DNA of 64,000 bases, from positions 54,411,352 to 54,475,351 of the forward strand of contig JAOWCC010001634.1 in assembly GCA_030867875.1 (NCBI GenBank). The letters run 5' to 3'. Position 1 is the stretch's first letter. Every line of letters starts with the position of its first letter. Source of the DNA: Actinernus sp. WN-2022. Its lineage: Eukaryota > Cnidaria > Anthozoa > Actiniaria > Actinernidae. This document shows, piece after piece, positions 39,166 through 50,450 of the stretch. The translations under genes and the position numbers were made by a program. Below the pieces are notes generated by a model. That model was given only the letters and a program-made list of their open reading frames with translations, made no database searches and was not told where the DNA came from.

Positions 39166-39675
39166 GTATAGATGGTAAATATGGCATCTGTTCCTTCATC
39201 AGACGGACCAGGTTAGCGAAGTACATGTAAAACCAGGATCATTACAGTACTTTTAAAAAAATACCCGGACTTCAATAGCATTTATAAAAATTAACATGAT
39301 ATGCCAACTTTTTTTGGACTGACTTGGACTGAAACCCGGATACGGTACTGTCGCACTTAACATTTGAAACTGAACGAAGTGGATGGGCCAGAAGACACAT
39401 AGTATTCGATAAATAAATATTCCTCAGTTAGCATTATCGTTATTCGTTACTTTTAATTAATTAAAGTAATGTAGCCGAAAATGCCTCTTATTAACAGAGT
39501 GCGAGGTCCCTACCGTAAGTAGTAGTAGTAGGAGTAGCAGCAGCAGCAATAATAATAATAATAATATTTATATATAAGTAATGGACCGAGTTTTCCCCTT
39601 TTTTATGGCCCAAGCGCGAAACACGCGAGGGTGAAAGAGGATCTATAAATTACGGTACAGTCCGAGCAAACGAGG
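39166..39675. other. Non-coding stretch with microsatellites
   Basis: (agt)n, (agc)n and (aat)n runs at 39518-39568. No gene seen. Confidence 0.5.
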
Positions 39676-40146
39676 TTAAGTAATGGTCCAGATAAGAACT
39701 GTAGTGGAATCCATTGTTCTGCGGCAATGAGCCTCCCCCACATACGATTTTGCTTGAATATGTCTTAAGTGCTTTAGGAGATATCTACAGTCCAAACTAC
39801 ATCTCGAAAATAAAGTATTTGTTATGCTATTGGCTCTTTTTTCTGTGAAAACGCAGAGAAGCCACCATCCAGCCAATCGGATATAGAGAAAACAAAGGAT
39901 TTTTCAATCGCAAATTTGAGAACTTTCCCCACACACGATATTCTTCGCAATTAAACCATAGCTAGTTTGATCAAATATAAATTCAAACTACAAAAAAATA
40001 TAGAATGAAAATGAATTATTTCGATGGGTTTCTATTGAATTTATAAGTATCAACCAATGAAATTACGAGAAAGAATAATAGAAAATTAACACCTTTTAAC
40101 ATTCCTTGCCGTAGACACTACAGTTCTTATCTGGACCATTACTTAA
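39676..40146. mobile_element. TTAA-flanked MITE
   Basis: TTAA at 39676-39679 and 40143-40146. The inverted ends are gtaatggtccagataagaac and gttcttatctggaccattac. Third TTAA element in the window, with ends unlike the other two. Confidence 0.85.
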
Positions 40147-40297
40147 TAATATGTTTATTATATAGCTTCTTCATTTTCTTTGAAACCGGAAGTGGGCGGA
40201 AGGTCCCCACGGGAAGTTTGGAGCGCAAATTGACCAATCATACCTCGCGAAATTACCAGTAAGCTATACACCATTTTAATACGTGGTTGGAATCCAA

Positions 40298-40600
40298 TTA
40301 TAGTGGTACATGTGAATGGCACGCACGAGTGGTATATGTGAATGGCACGCACAAGTGTACACGTGAATGGCACGCACGAGTGGTACACGTGAATGACACG
40401 CACAAGTGGTACATGTGAATGGCACGCACGAGTGGTACACGTGAATGGCACGCCGCACGAGTAGTACACATGAATGCACGCACAAGTGGTACCCGTGGAT
40501 GGTACGCCGAATAGTACATGTGAATGGTACGCACGATTATTACACGTGAATGGTACGCAAGAGTATTCTAGTTGATGGTCAGCATGTAAGCGGCACGCAT
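40298..40600. repeat. 26 bp minisatellite overlapping the last host exon
   Basis: Units of tggtacacgtgaatggcacg plus cacgag. The array reaches the 3' end of the FBXW10-like coding region, whose stop lies at 40579-40581. Confidence 0.85.
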
Positions 40601-41503
40601 GAATGTGGTCGGTGCTCTTGACCGGTGGATAACGTCCTACCATGGACCCTTCTTCTAGTACTGTGCAGCGATTTCTCGGTGTTTTCCTTCAGAGACTCTT
40701 CATATTGCAATTGATTCGAGTAGGTCTTAAGGTTAAGGCAAGACAAGCTCTTCAATGGATTAATCGAGATAGACACCTTGTTCAACTGAGCGCTCTTTGG
40801 TCGCTGCCTTGTAACCTTGTCTCGCGCACGTGCTGCAGTGACCATGATTTTGTTTTCGCAAGTCCTTATGGGTTCGCTTGCAGATGTACTCCAACCACGT
40901 CTGTCAGCGGGGAGAGTTGATGTATGACACACCGGAGCACTACGACCTCGCGAAATAATGTGCGGGGTCTTATTGTCCGGCAGAGGTGGTGGCTTTGGGT
41001 AGGATTGTCGCACTTCCGTTACCAACATTCTGTCCCTCAAATTTATATCTGAGTTAAACGGCGCAACATGGTATTCGTTACCAGTCCTCCTTAAAGAGAC
41101 GTTAGCGGGAGAGGACTGAGGCCGAATGAGTCTAACCTTCCTGGCACTTTGTACTCTGTTCACGTGACTGCTAATACTATTGAGTGTACTGTCTTGGTGT
41201 CTGACACGCGCAGGCGCACTGTAAATTCTCTTGGTGAGGTCACCAGACGTTCCTGATTGGCCTGGATAAACAAAAGCAGGAGATGCCGTGGATGAGGGGG
41301 GTCTGGCAGGGAGGCTGTCTCTTGTGTTGGCGCGCATTAGTCTCTGTGCCCGCACATAAGGACGTGACAGTCTGCGCAGAGGGTGCTTGCCATAGATATC
41401 CAGGGTGCCGAGGCCCTCTGGCCTCTCAGGTGGTAGGTTGTAATCCCAGTCAACTGACTCGAAGTTAAAGATAAGTAGGTTGCTAAATGTGTTGACCACC
41501 ATC
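40579..41503 (-). CDS. FBXW10-like gene, last exon
   Basis: Begins after ctttctag and continues the WD40 strand (MVVNTFSNLLIFNFESVDWDY). A 270-residue basic, Ser/Arg-rich disordered tail follows. The final about 10 codons lie at the edge of the minisatellite, so the original C-terminus may have been replaced. Confidence 0.75.
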
Positions 41504-42501
41504 CTAGAAAGAAGAAAGATAATGATCACAAACAAACTGAACTTGATGGCACTATAAGTAAAGTTACTAGAACCCCTGGTTTAAAACGTCTTTACCCAAG
41601 ACGGTGTGGAGCTTTAATGACTTACACATCAAGTTTGAGATTGTTTTGCGCTTGCTCGGTACTTGCTGACCTAGCTGTGGATCAAACCAATAGCAGACAT
41701 ACACACTGGTGCGCTTCACCAGTGTCGACTGGCACACGATGACTGAGCGGCCATTTCTACGCACAACTACGTGGGCCAGTCACCATTACGTGGGCCAGTC
41801 ACCATTACGTGGGCCATTCCCCATTACATACACAGTGCAATAACTGTCAGTTTCATATTTACATAGGTCCTGTTTATATGAAATGAGCTGGCCCACTTTG
41901 CCGATATATATTTAACAGGACACTGTCAACCCCCAAATGACAAACTTTCTAATGATCAAAGACAAAAATAACTACTCGGATTGCCAGAGTATGCTTTTCA
42001 GGCATATTGGGGAAAGTCTGAGATTATTTTGCTTCTAGAATTCCACTTTAATCTTTGCCACCTCTATCGAAAAGTCTGGCTGTTATTTGTGTAATTTTGT
42101 TGTAAATAAACTTAAAGGTTCAACTCAATTGACGGTACCCATTTTAAGGCCGCTGTCATAAGGCGAAGTCAGCTCGGCGGAACTCGGTGTCGTAAACTTT
42201 TGCTGCGAGAAATAATTGTTATCGCAAGCAAGACTTTTTAGTACGATTAGTAGTAGTTTTCCAGCTTCACGGTTTCCGTCATTTACATTTGTACGATCTG
42301 TTCCTCAGGGATGAATTTTGCTATTTTAAAACTGGGCTTACTTAGCTTGCCGTGCTGGTCGAGATCTCGGTAAAAGTGAGCCAAGTCAGTTGAATTTGAC
42401 TATCCCATATCATGGAATCAGGGCCTTAGAGCATTCAAACAAATTAAACAAACTAATACACATTCTGTATAAAACTTAAAATCCTATATCGCACAAGAAA
42501 T

Positions 42502-42525
42502 ACACACACACACACACACACACAC
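42502..42525. repeat. (CA)n microsatellite at a splice donor
   Basis: About 12 CA units. On the minus strand it forms gtgtgtgtg directly after exon 5, so the donor site is part of the microsatellite. Confidence 0.9.
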
Positions 42526-42623
42526 CTATTTTCCACTGCACAAATGGTGGTGATGGCATCGTTTTTGCTGTTCCCACGAATTACTCGAAGGCAATCCCCA
42601 TTCAACAGGTTCCACACACGAAG
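42526..42623 (-). CDS. FBXW10-like gene, exon encoding LRVWNLLNGD
   Basis: Acceptor cttactttttag, donor gtgtgtg. 98 bp, ending with a split Arg codon (AG|G) completed by the last exon. Confidence 0.8.
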
Positions 42624-42764
42624 CTAAAAAGTAAGCACAACAGCTCGTTAGGTTTGTGTTAGAACTAATTGATTAAACCACTTATGTTACGTTCTGGAGA
42701 AAGGGGAAATAGTTCTAGCAATATGAAGGCTGACAACAAAACAAGAGTTATCTGAACCTCTTAC

Positions 42765-42825
42765 CTTGCCATCTGCTGATCCAGTGATAACTCGACAGTA
42801 CAGAAATTCAAGACACAACACTTCC
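42765..42825 (-). CDS. FBXW10-like gene, 61 bp exon
   Basis: Acceptor ttttactttcactag, donor gtaagagg. It encodes EVLCLEFLYCRVITGSADGK. The leading G completes the Lys codon of the previous exon. Confidence 0.8.
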
Positions 42826-43210
42826 CTAGTGAAAGTAAAAATTAACATGGGAGCTGTATCATTATTATTGAACTACTGTCAACATGATCCATTGGATAGA
42901 CCAATAAAAAGTTGCCTCTATCCCTGTTAATATAGGTACATTTTGACACCTTAAACAACAAGTTCCTGACTTTAGGAAAAGTCGCAAACTGATTGGCTAC
43001 AGTACTGAAATGGCAATAATTAATTAACTGCCTGTGGTCGCTTGTGGGCAGACATAAACAATATCTAGTAAATTAATTGCTACATTGGAATGACTCAAGA
43101 CTAAAGTTAACGTTTCAATGTTCTTTGTTTCTATTGATTTTATAGTGGCGTTTGTCGATTTTCAGTTGATAGCACCTCAAGCTCCTAGTCTAATAATTGT
43201 CAGCTGTGTT

Positions 43211-43302
43211 TACAGAATCAGTGGCCGTGCTTTATTGGATTTACTAACTCCAGCTGGAAGCGAGAGTTTGTAAATCCGATAAAGCATGGACACGAATTCT
43301 GT
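43211..43302. repeat. Foldback
   Basis: agaatcagtggccgtgcttt pairs with aaagcatggacacgaattct. Confidence 0.7.
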
Positions 43303-43371
43303 ATATGGCTTTTCTCGAACTCATTAATAATTCATGAGCTTTTTAGTCAATCAGAGGGCTGCATTTCGTCA

Positions 43372-43483
43372 CATGCATGAATCTGGATACCCAATGAAAC
43401 ACTAAATGAACATCACTAGTGATTTGGACATCCAAATCACTAATGATGTTCATCTGTGTTCTCATGGGGTATCATTCATGCAT
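43372..43483. repeat. Foldback
   Basis: atgcatgaatctggataccc and aatgaacatcactagtgatt pair with aatcactaatgatgttcat and ggggtatcattcatgcat. Confidence 0.75.
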
Positions 43484-43566
43484 GTGTTGGACCTAATTAA
43501 GCTACAGGATTACAGCATAAGTATGACTTTACTTGGAGAAGTGAAGGACAAGACGGAAATAAAAAT

Positions 43567-43653
43567 CGGTGTCCAGAGTGTGACTCGAACCATCATCCTC
43601 ATGGCTGTTCTTGACTACTAGTCCGCTGTCTTGCCCACTACGCTATCAGGCCG
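43567..43653 (-). ncRNA. tRNA-like SINE head
   Basis: On the minus strand an A-box-like tagcgtagtgggcaag and a B-box ggttcgagtcac are spaced as in tRNA genes. The acceptor stem is poor, so a tRNA-derived repeat is more likely than a working tRNA. Confidence 0.4.
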
Positions 43654-44109
43654 TTTGTTGAAACGACCGTGACAAAATAACCTAACCTCGGATGCAATTC
43701 TAACAGATATTGTAATGTTTACTAATAATTCATAAGGGTGCGCTAACCAATCCAAACTCAGGATTGAGTCACATGATACCTCTGTAAACCCAAATACAGA
43801 ACTAATTAGACATTCAGTACATACACATACAGTAAACATACATGTACATAGTTTATTTATTTATTAATAACAATTTTTTTATTTTTTTATTTTTTTATTA
43901 TTTAATTTTTTGTTATTTACTGAAATTTTTATTTATTTAATTAATTTTGTTTTGTTTTTCCATTTCCCCCCATTTTTTCTCCATTTTTCTCCATTTCATT
44001 TCATTTTTAATTAATTTTTAATGAATTGAGTGCTCGTTCCAGCTCGTCCGTGAGAATACGAATATTGTCTATTGAGCATTGTCCATTTTGTGAAAAGATT
44101 GTAAGTTCT

Positions 44110-44293
44110 CCTTTAGTAGGGAAGGAGTGCTAACCACCTTTCTTAGGGAACGAGTGCTAGCCACCTTTAGTAAGGAACGAGTGCTAACCACTTTTAGTAT
44201 GGAACGAGTGCTAGCCACCTTTAGTAAGGAACGAGTGCTAAGCACTTTTAGTATGGAACGAGTGCTAAGCACTTTTAGTATGGAACGAGTGCA
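44110..44293. repeat. 27 bp minisatellite
   Basis: Seven imperfect units of ggaacgagtgctaaccacc plus tttagtaa. Confidence 0.9.
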
Positions 44294-44622
44294 GTGATAA
44301 CATCCACACTCTCGTATGCCGAGAAACTCTCTCTCTCTCTCGATCATGAGAAGAAACTAAACCTCTATTTGCAGGGTAAATATATTTTATATTGCACCAA
44401 AAACCTTCTAACCTTAGTTCACCATAAAATAACGGTATTTTACTGGGAAAAGTGAGATGCCACAGATGTCTAGCAGTTCGTATGTTTGAGGTTCTTCGAT
44501 CGCACAATTCCTTAGGTCGCAAAGTAGTGAAACCTGAAATGTCTGAATGGCTTGGTGCTCTTTTTATTAAGTCCCTCATATATATAGTTTGCACTCAATC
44601 CCCAGAGATTCAAATGACAAAG

Positions 44623-44712
44623 GGCATGGCGGCCATGTTGGTGTACAGAACAAAAGAAGCTAACGAAGAATCTATTGTTAACTGTACACCAACATGCCGG
44701 CTATGACGTAAC
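44623..44712. repeat. Foldback
   Basis: ggcggccatgttggtgtaca pairs with tgtacaccaacatgccggc. Confidence 0.75.
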
Positions 44713-45056
44713 GTGCAAAGGGTCCATTCATTCATCGGAACATCTACGATAGCAAGATTACCAACTTTTCGAAAGAATGCCTTCTTTCACCTCTAACACA
44801 TGTGGGATAACTAGTAATACTATTGCGCATGCGTCACACCACATTTTTATCAGGCCTATATAAATGCTAAACTACCCCAAAAGATTTCAATAGAATATCT
44901 AAACGAATACATTAAGTGAACAATTAACGGATTCCCAAGAGTATTCATAGCAACCCAAAATATTTAATTTATTCATTTTGAAATTGTTGACTCAACCAAA
45001 AGCGTTCTTGTTTTACTTTCCTACTTCCTCGGAAACCGTAATATCACAAACTGATA

Positions 45057-45182
45057 CCATGGCATTTCGGTTGATTAGTGATTAAATGTCCCTCAAGCCT
45101 CGGGATGTTTAGTAAGTCCCTTCAACAAAACCTCCCTCGGCTTTTGGGTACACTTAATCACTAATCAACCGAAATGCCATGC
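45057..45182. repeat. Foldback
   Basis: catggcatttcggttgatta pairs with taatcaaccgaaatgccatg with a GC-richer loop. Confidence 0.85.
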
Positions 45183-45755
45183 TATTACTTATAAGTACAC
45201 CGTGATTATTATGATGCAACACAAAATGATTGTAATAAATAAAATGATATTAAATTGTGTACAAACTGATTGGAATGAACGGTAAAATCAGAGATATTAC
45301 TGTTATGGCGTTTGAATGGGGTCAAAATTGAAACTTACTTTTTCATGGAATAAGTTCATAATTAATAACAAATGGTACAATATAGGCTCATTTGTCGAAT
45401 GCTTGACTGTATTAATCAAATGCTCATTCTCTTTCACCATACTCCACATTATGCCCTTTTCCTGCGTACTTCCTTGCGCATGCGCAATCGCCCACGTTCC
45501 AAAGTAACCATTGTTATGCAAATATCACACAGGTATAAATTCAGGTACCAGGGCAGGCCAGGCCTCTTCTTCTTTAGTGCAGAGTACGTAGGTAAGCTCA
45601 CCTTCCATGCGTTTAGGTCTTTCAAGGTAGACCCTTGCCTTATCATTTATCGGTCGACTTTAGCTGACCTTTCTTTTTATTTTATTTATATACCTTCAAA
45701 GAGTGGACGAGTGGTACCGCCGAAATGGATACGGTACGTTAGTCCTCTGAGTGCG

Positions 45756-46337
45756 ATGAAGACCAGCTTTTACAAGAAAAAAATAGCTTCAGTTAATCGC
45801 CCTGTATCAGGGTCGTTTACTGCAGAGTCGATTGCCCTTCTTAACGAAAGTCTTGGCATCGATTCTATTACAAAAGCTGTAAAGGACTTGGCTGCAATTG
45901 TCAAGGACTCTGTTGCGACTAATACGAAGAGAAGATCGCGCGAAACACGAGAGGCTGACCCAGCTAGTAAAAATCCTCATGTGGATAATGACTGTAATGA
46001 AGGAGATAATTTTGATCCCTCTGTTCCCATTGATCAAGAACTCAGCGAAAGCTCTGAGCTCGACGGTAACAGCGAAGATGATGAACTTGACCTACCGCCG
46101 TCAGTGTTTGATGTACACGAGTCCCTTGGGCCTAAAGTGGCAGACGTTTTGGCAAAACGTGTCAATGAGGCATTTACTAAAAAGACTCCAGAGAACTGTG
46201 AGTTTCTCTGTGTTCCTAAGGTGAATCCGCCTTTATGGAACGAACAACCCCATAAGTCGCGTAGAACGGATATTGGTTTTCAAGAAGCTCAGGAAGCCAT
46301 TCTAAAGACGGGTCAAGTGTTGACTTCATCAGCCTAA
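45756..46337 (+). CDS. DIRS gag-like ORF
   Basis: 193 residues, acidic in the middle, ending in the conserved pattern FLCVPKVNPPLWNEQ...RTDIGFQEAQEAILKTG that precedes the RT in DIRS/Ngaro-like elements. Still open. Confidence 0.65.
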   Translation: MKTSFYKKKIASVNRPVSGSFTAESIALLNESLGIDSITKAVKDLAAIVKDSVATNTKRRSRETREADPASKNPHVDNDCNEGDNFDPSVPIDQELSESSELDGNSEDDELDLPPSVFDVHESLGPKVADVLAKRVNEAFTKKTPENCEFLCVPKVNPPLWNEQPHKSRRTDIGFQEAQEAILKTGQVLTSSA

Positions 46338-47094
46338 CCGATTCCGTTATCCAGGCAAAGAAAAAGGAGTCTCTAAAGGCTGGAGACCTTCTACCCTGTC
46401 TTATCGATGCTATCAGATAGCTTTTGTAGGCAATGCTGGTTACCAGATGTCTTTGAGGTGACGCGAGCTTCTTAAGCCTTAGCTCAGCAAAAAGTTTCAG
46501 TCGCTATGCTCCCAGTCAGCCCCTGTTTCTACGTTACTGTTTGGGGACGACCTTTCGAAGGATGTTGATGACATAACAAAAGCTAATAAGATTGCATACA
46601 AGATCATAATAGCGGTGCAAGATCCCGTTCTGCCTATCGCTCACGTCGGGGTCGTGGCAATTACAACAACTACAATTCTACTGGGAATTGTTTACGCTCA
46701 AGGACGCCAAGGTCGAACCAGCGAGGCTCGAGCCGCGGCGGTTATTACCAGAGGCAGATAAATTATCAAGCCGAGACAGAAACCAGTCGAGTCAAGTAAC
46801 TCATGCCTGTGAGTGTCTCATACCATCTTGGTAATTTGGCCAACAACGTTAATGAGTGGTCTAAAATCACGACTGATTGTTGGGTGCTCAGTGAAACTAT
46901 TCAAGGTATCGTCTCGAATTTGAGACTCAGCCGGAGCAAAACAAGCCTCCTCAGGCCACGACTTTGTCGGGATCAGAACGTTATTTGATTAACGTGGAAG
47001 TTGACAAGGGTGCTATTGTTGAGACAGCCCATTGTCGTAATGAATTTATCAGTTTTCTAACATGGCCTCAGTTTATCTTTAAGAACGCTTATTT

Positions 47095-47583
47095 TATCAT
47101 TCCTATTAATAGTCATGACCGTAGATTTCTACGGTTCTGCTGGAGAAACAATTTACGAATTTACATGCCTACCTTTCGGGTACAGTTTAGCACCGCGTAC
47201 ATTTACTAATATTCTTAAGCCAGTTTACGCGGCTTTAATATTTCGTCATATTAGTTATCTACTATATCGACGATGCTTTAATAATAGGTAGTTCCAACGA
47301 AGAATGTTCGCAACATGTGCACGAGGTTTGCGATTTATTAGCGAAACTCGGGTTTAAGATAAATACAACTAAGTCACAGTTGATTCCATCGCAAGTCATG
47401 CATTTCCTCGGCTTTGTTGTTGACTCTAACCTTATGACATTATTGTTGCCTGACGAAAAGGTTAACAATATTTCTCATTCGTGCCGGCGGCTACTAGATA
47501 ATCCATCTCCCTCTATTCGAGATGTCGCGCATGTAACCGGCTTGCTAGTATCAGCTTTTCGAGCGATTAAGTATTTGCGTTGA
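47095..47583 (+). pseudogene. DIRS reverse transcriptase fragment
   Basis: DRRFLRFCWRNNL and then, out of frame, YIDDALIIGSSNEEC (the YIDD-type catalytic box at about 47265) and FLGFVVDSNLMTLLLPDEKV. Frameshifts lie near 47200 and 47260. Confidence 0.8.
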
Positions 47584-47859
47584 GTGATGTATATCAGGGT
47601 GTATATCTAATGGTGCGGCATATGATGAAAAAGTCGTCTTGAGTGATTCTGCTGGTACTGATTTAGAATGGATATCAGCAACATTCGTCAGCATAACGGG
47701 CTGCCCATAGTTTCCCCGCCGGTGGACTGGACTATTGAGAGATGTGACAACGGAACGCGTACAGGAGGCCTCTGGTCTTAAAGCGAGGCTCCGCCTATCA
47801 CATTAACTATTTAGAAACGCTAGCGGCGTTTTTTGCATTAAAATATTTGACTGTGATGC

Positions 47860-48300
47860 TCGTGGGAAACATGTTCAACTGCAACTTGATAATAGATCAG
47901 CTGTGTTTTATATAAACAATATGGGTGGTATTAGGTCTCCGCTACTTAACTACCTGTCAAGAGAAATATGGGCGTGGTGCATGTCAAAGGACATTTGCGT
48001 CACTACTTAGACCACATGTCTGGTCTGAGTAATTACAGAGCTGACTTTAAGTCTCGAAACTTTAACGTTAGAACGGATTGGAGCTTGCATCCAACTGTTT
48101 TTGTGTGGCTTCAACAAGCGACGTTTGCACCAGACATACATTTATTTGCATCTCGACTCAACGCTAAGATTAGCAAATTTGTATCGTGGTTACCTGATCC
48201 AGGTGCATTTGCGTTTAATGCTTTTTCTTTGTCTTGGTAGGATTTTGATGCATATGCATTTCCTCCTTTCAGTCTAATCCCGAAAGTGCTAGGCCATGCA
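47860..48300 (+). pseudogene. DIRS RNase H-like region
   Basis: NMGGIRSPLLNYLSREIWAW and HLFASRLNAKISKFVSWLPDPGAFAFNAFSL are typical of the DIRS segment between RT and recombinase. Several frames. Confidence 0.7.
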
Positions 48301-48509
48301 GGTACAGAAGGACCAGGTTCAGAAGTTTCTACTGGTATCACCTGTCTGGCCGTCCCAGCCGTGGTATTCTGTACTGTTACAGATGTTGATCGAACGCCCC
48401 ATCCTCCAGCCGAGGTGGCCGAACCTGTTGCAACTACCCCACACAAGCGGAACTTCACCCTCTCCGGGACCACCTGCAGTTTGCCGCGTGGACGCTATCA
48501 AGCAGCGTC

Positions 48510-50057
48510 TTGTCAGTCAGGGAGTTTCATCGAGGACTTCCGAAGTCATTTACCATGCAGTCGTGGACTAAAGGCACCGCAAAGCAGTATGACAACGCCT
48601 GGTCAAAGTGGTGTGGCTGGTGTAGTGAACGATCGTGTAATCCCTTTCAAGTGTCTGTAGTTACCTTTCTGGACTTTCTTAAGCATGTGTATGAGGAGAG
48701 AAAGTCCTAAAGCACTCTCAATACCTACAGGTCTGCTGTGTCTACTTCAATAGAGGCCACAATTGGTCAAAAAATTGCTGTCACCATTTGGTCACCAGGT
48801 TTATGAAAGGTGTGTTTTTGGGAAGGCCTCCACGACTAATTATAAGGTACACAGCAACATGGGACGTTACCTTAGTCACAAATTATTTGAAGACTTTGCC
48901 GTCGTTTTCAGCCCTTACGCTGAAATAACTTACTCTTAAGGTGATAAACCTTAGTTGCCTTAGTTTCGGCTCTAAGGTGTCAATCTAGCAGATATTCAAC
49001 AAAGTTAGAAAACTCGAGATACATCCCATGAATGATCTCCTTCCGAAAGCTAAAGTTACTCAATATAATCTTAGAAAGAAGCAGTCTACTCCCTAAAGTT
49101 AATACCTCACGTTTTAAGAATTGCTTCATTAATCGTCTCATTTTTAAGTACAACTTGGCTGTCTAATCCTTTTATTGGCACCTATTTTAACCTCGCATGC
49201 ATAGTTATAGCCTGCGGGGGTGGCCGCGTCTTGTGTGTTCACCCAGCGGACTTCCCTAGTTTGGGTGGGCCCGTTAGGCTAGCATAGTTGTATATATCAA
49301 TAAATAGATCAAATGTTATGAATTATATTCTAGATTTTTATTTGCTTTTTAGATTTTTACTTGCCTTTTTACATTAGTTACTTAATTTAACATATGATTA
49401 CAACATTATTATTATCAGTACCATTAACAGTATTAAATATGTATACACAATTGTATTTGTATTTAGATTATAATTAGTATTCCGTATTTTATTAGATTAA
49501 ATTGTAACATATGATATGTATTTTATCAATGAATTAAAGACCATTATTATTATTATTATTCATTTATTAAGCTTCAAGAACATGAGTGTACTTGCGGACA
49601 AAATTGTTTTCAGTATTGAGGACCGCGCGTTAAACCTCCCGGCCAGGGAAGAATCCGCTGTCGGTTATTATTCCGATTTTTTTCTGATGACACACGTTTG
49701 CGTCCTCATACGAATTTAACTCATTACATAGAAATGACTAAGTTGTTAAGGCCAAGAGACTATGAGTCTGGTCAACAGTTGTTTATTTCCTTTTGTAAGC
49801 CTCATCAGGCCATTAGTTCCAGTACTATAGCTAGGTGGCTTAAATGTGTGCTCAGCCTGTCTCATATTGATACATCTGTGTTGAAGGTGCACAGTTTACG
49901 AAGTGCGGTCACTTCCAAGGCTTTTTTTAAGGGAGCGTCAGTCTCCGATATCATGAAGCTAGCAGATTGGTCTCGGCCATCTACATTTAACATATATTAT
50001 AGGAAACCTATAATAGATTCCTACTCAGTGGCATCTAGCACCTTGGTTTTGTCATAG
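48510..50057 (+). pseudogene. DIRS tyrosine recombinase, split by an insertion
   Basis: The N-terminal part is at about 48510-48800 (GTAKQYDNAWSKWCGWC). The C-terminal catalytic part is at 49698-50057, with HSLRSAVTSKAFFKGA (H-x-x-R) and the Tyr in TFNIYYRK. About 49140-49570 between them is foreign, ending in (att)n, and probably a short retroposon. Confidence 0.75.
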
Positions 50058-50450
50058 TAATTAAACGAGCCTTTGGGTTATTGTTACTGTATTGCTGTGT
50101 GTTTCTATTTGGCATCGAGCTTCAAACACGCAGTATAAGGGCATAATGTGGAGTATGGTGAAAGAGAATTTTAAATTAGACAAGAGGTACACTTACCTTG
50201 CAGGATAATTGTAATTCTCTGAACCATACGGAACATTATGACCTCATATTTACCCACCCGGTATATCGTTTTCAACTTTTACACCCTACCCTGTTAGTGG
50301 ATGCCAAATATACTCAGTACTTTTGCACTCAAGAAGAAGAGGCCTTGCCTGTCCTGGTACCTGAATTTATACCTGTTTCATTTGCATAACAATGGTTACT
50401 TTGGAATGTGGGTGATTGCGCATGCGCAAGGAAGCTTGTACGCAGTATAA

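Larger units (their letters stand above)
42826..45428. other. Intron with foldbacks and repeats
   Basis: No exon seen. Contents: foldbacks at 43211-43302, 43372-43483, 44623-44712 and 45057-45182; a tRNA-like segment at 43567-43653; A/T-rich tracts at 43850-44030; and a minisatellite at 44110-44293. Confidence 0.6.
45429..50450 (+). mobile_element. DIRS-type tyrosine-recombinase retroelement, degraded
   Basis: Inverted terminal repeats: about 45440-45600 matches 50315-50450 inverted (gcgcatgcgcaatcgccca; ggtaccagggcaggccaggc). A second inverted match (45429-45462 against 50133-50165) looks like the internal complementary region of DIRS elements. Between them lie a gag-like ORF, RT, RNase H/MT-like region and a tyrosine recombinase, all on the plus strand and mostly broken. 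It sits in an intron of the FBXW10-like gene, in the opposite orientation. Confidence 0.85.

Noticed and set aside
40158..40643. Cys/His/Thr-repeat minus-strand ORFs
   Set aside because: Three frames of the 26 bp minisatellite are all open; not evidence of a protein.
43567..43653. Functional tRNA gene
   Set aside because: Promoter boxes are present but the acceptor stem does not pair well; more likely a SINE head.
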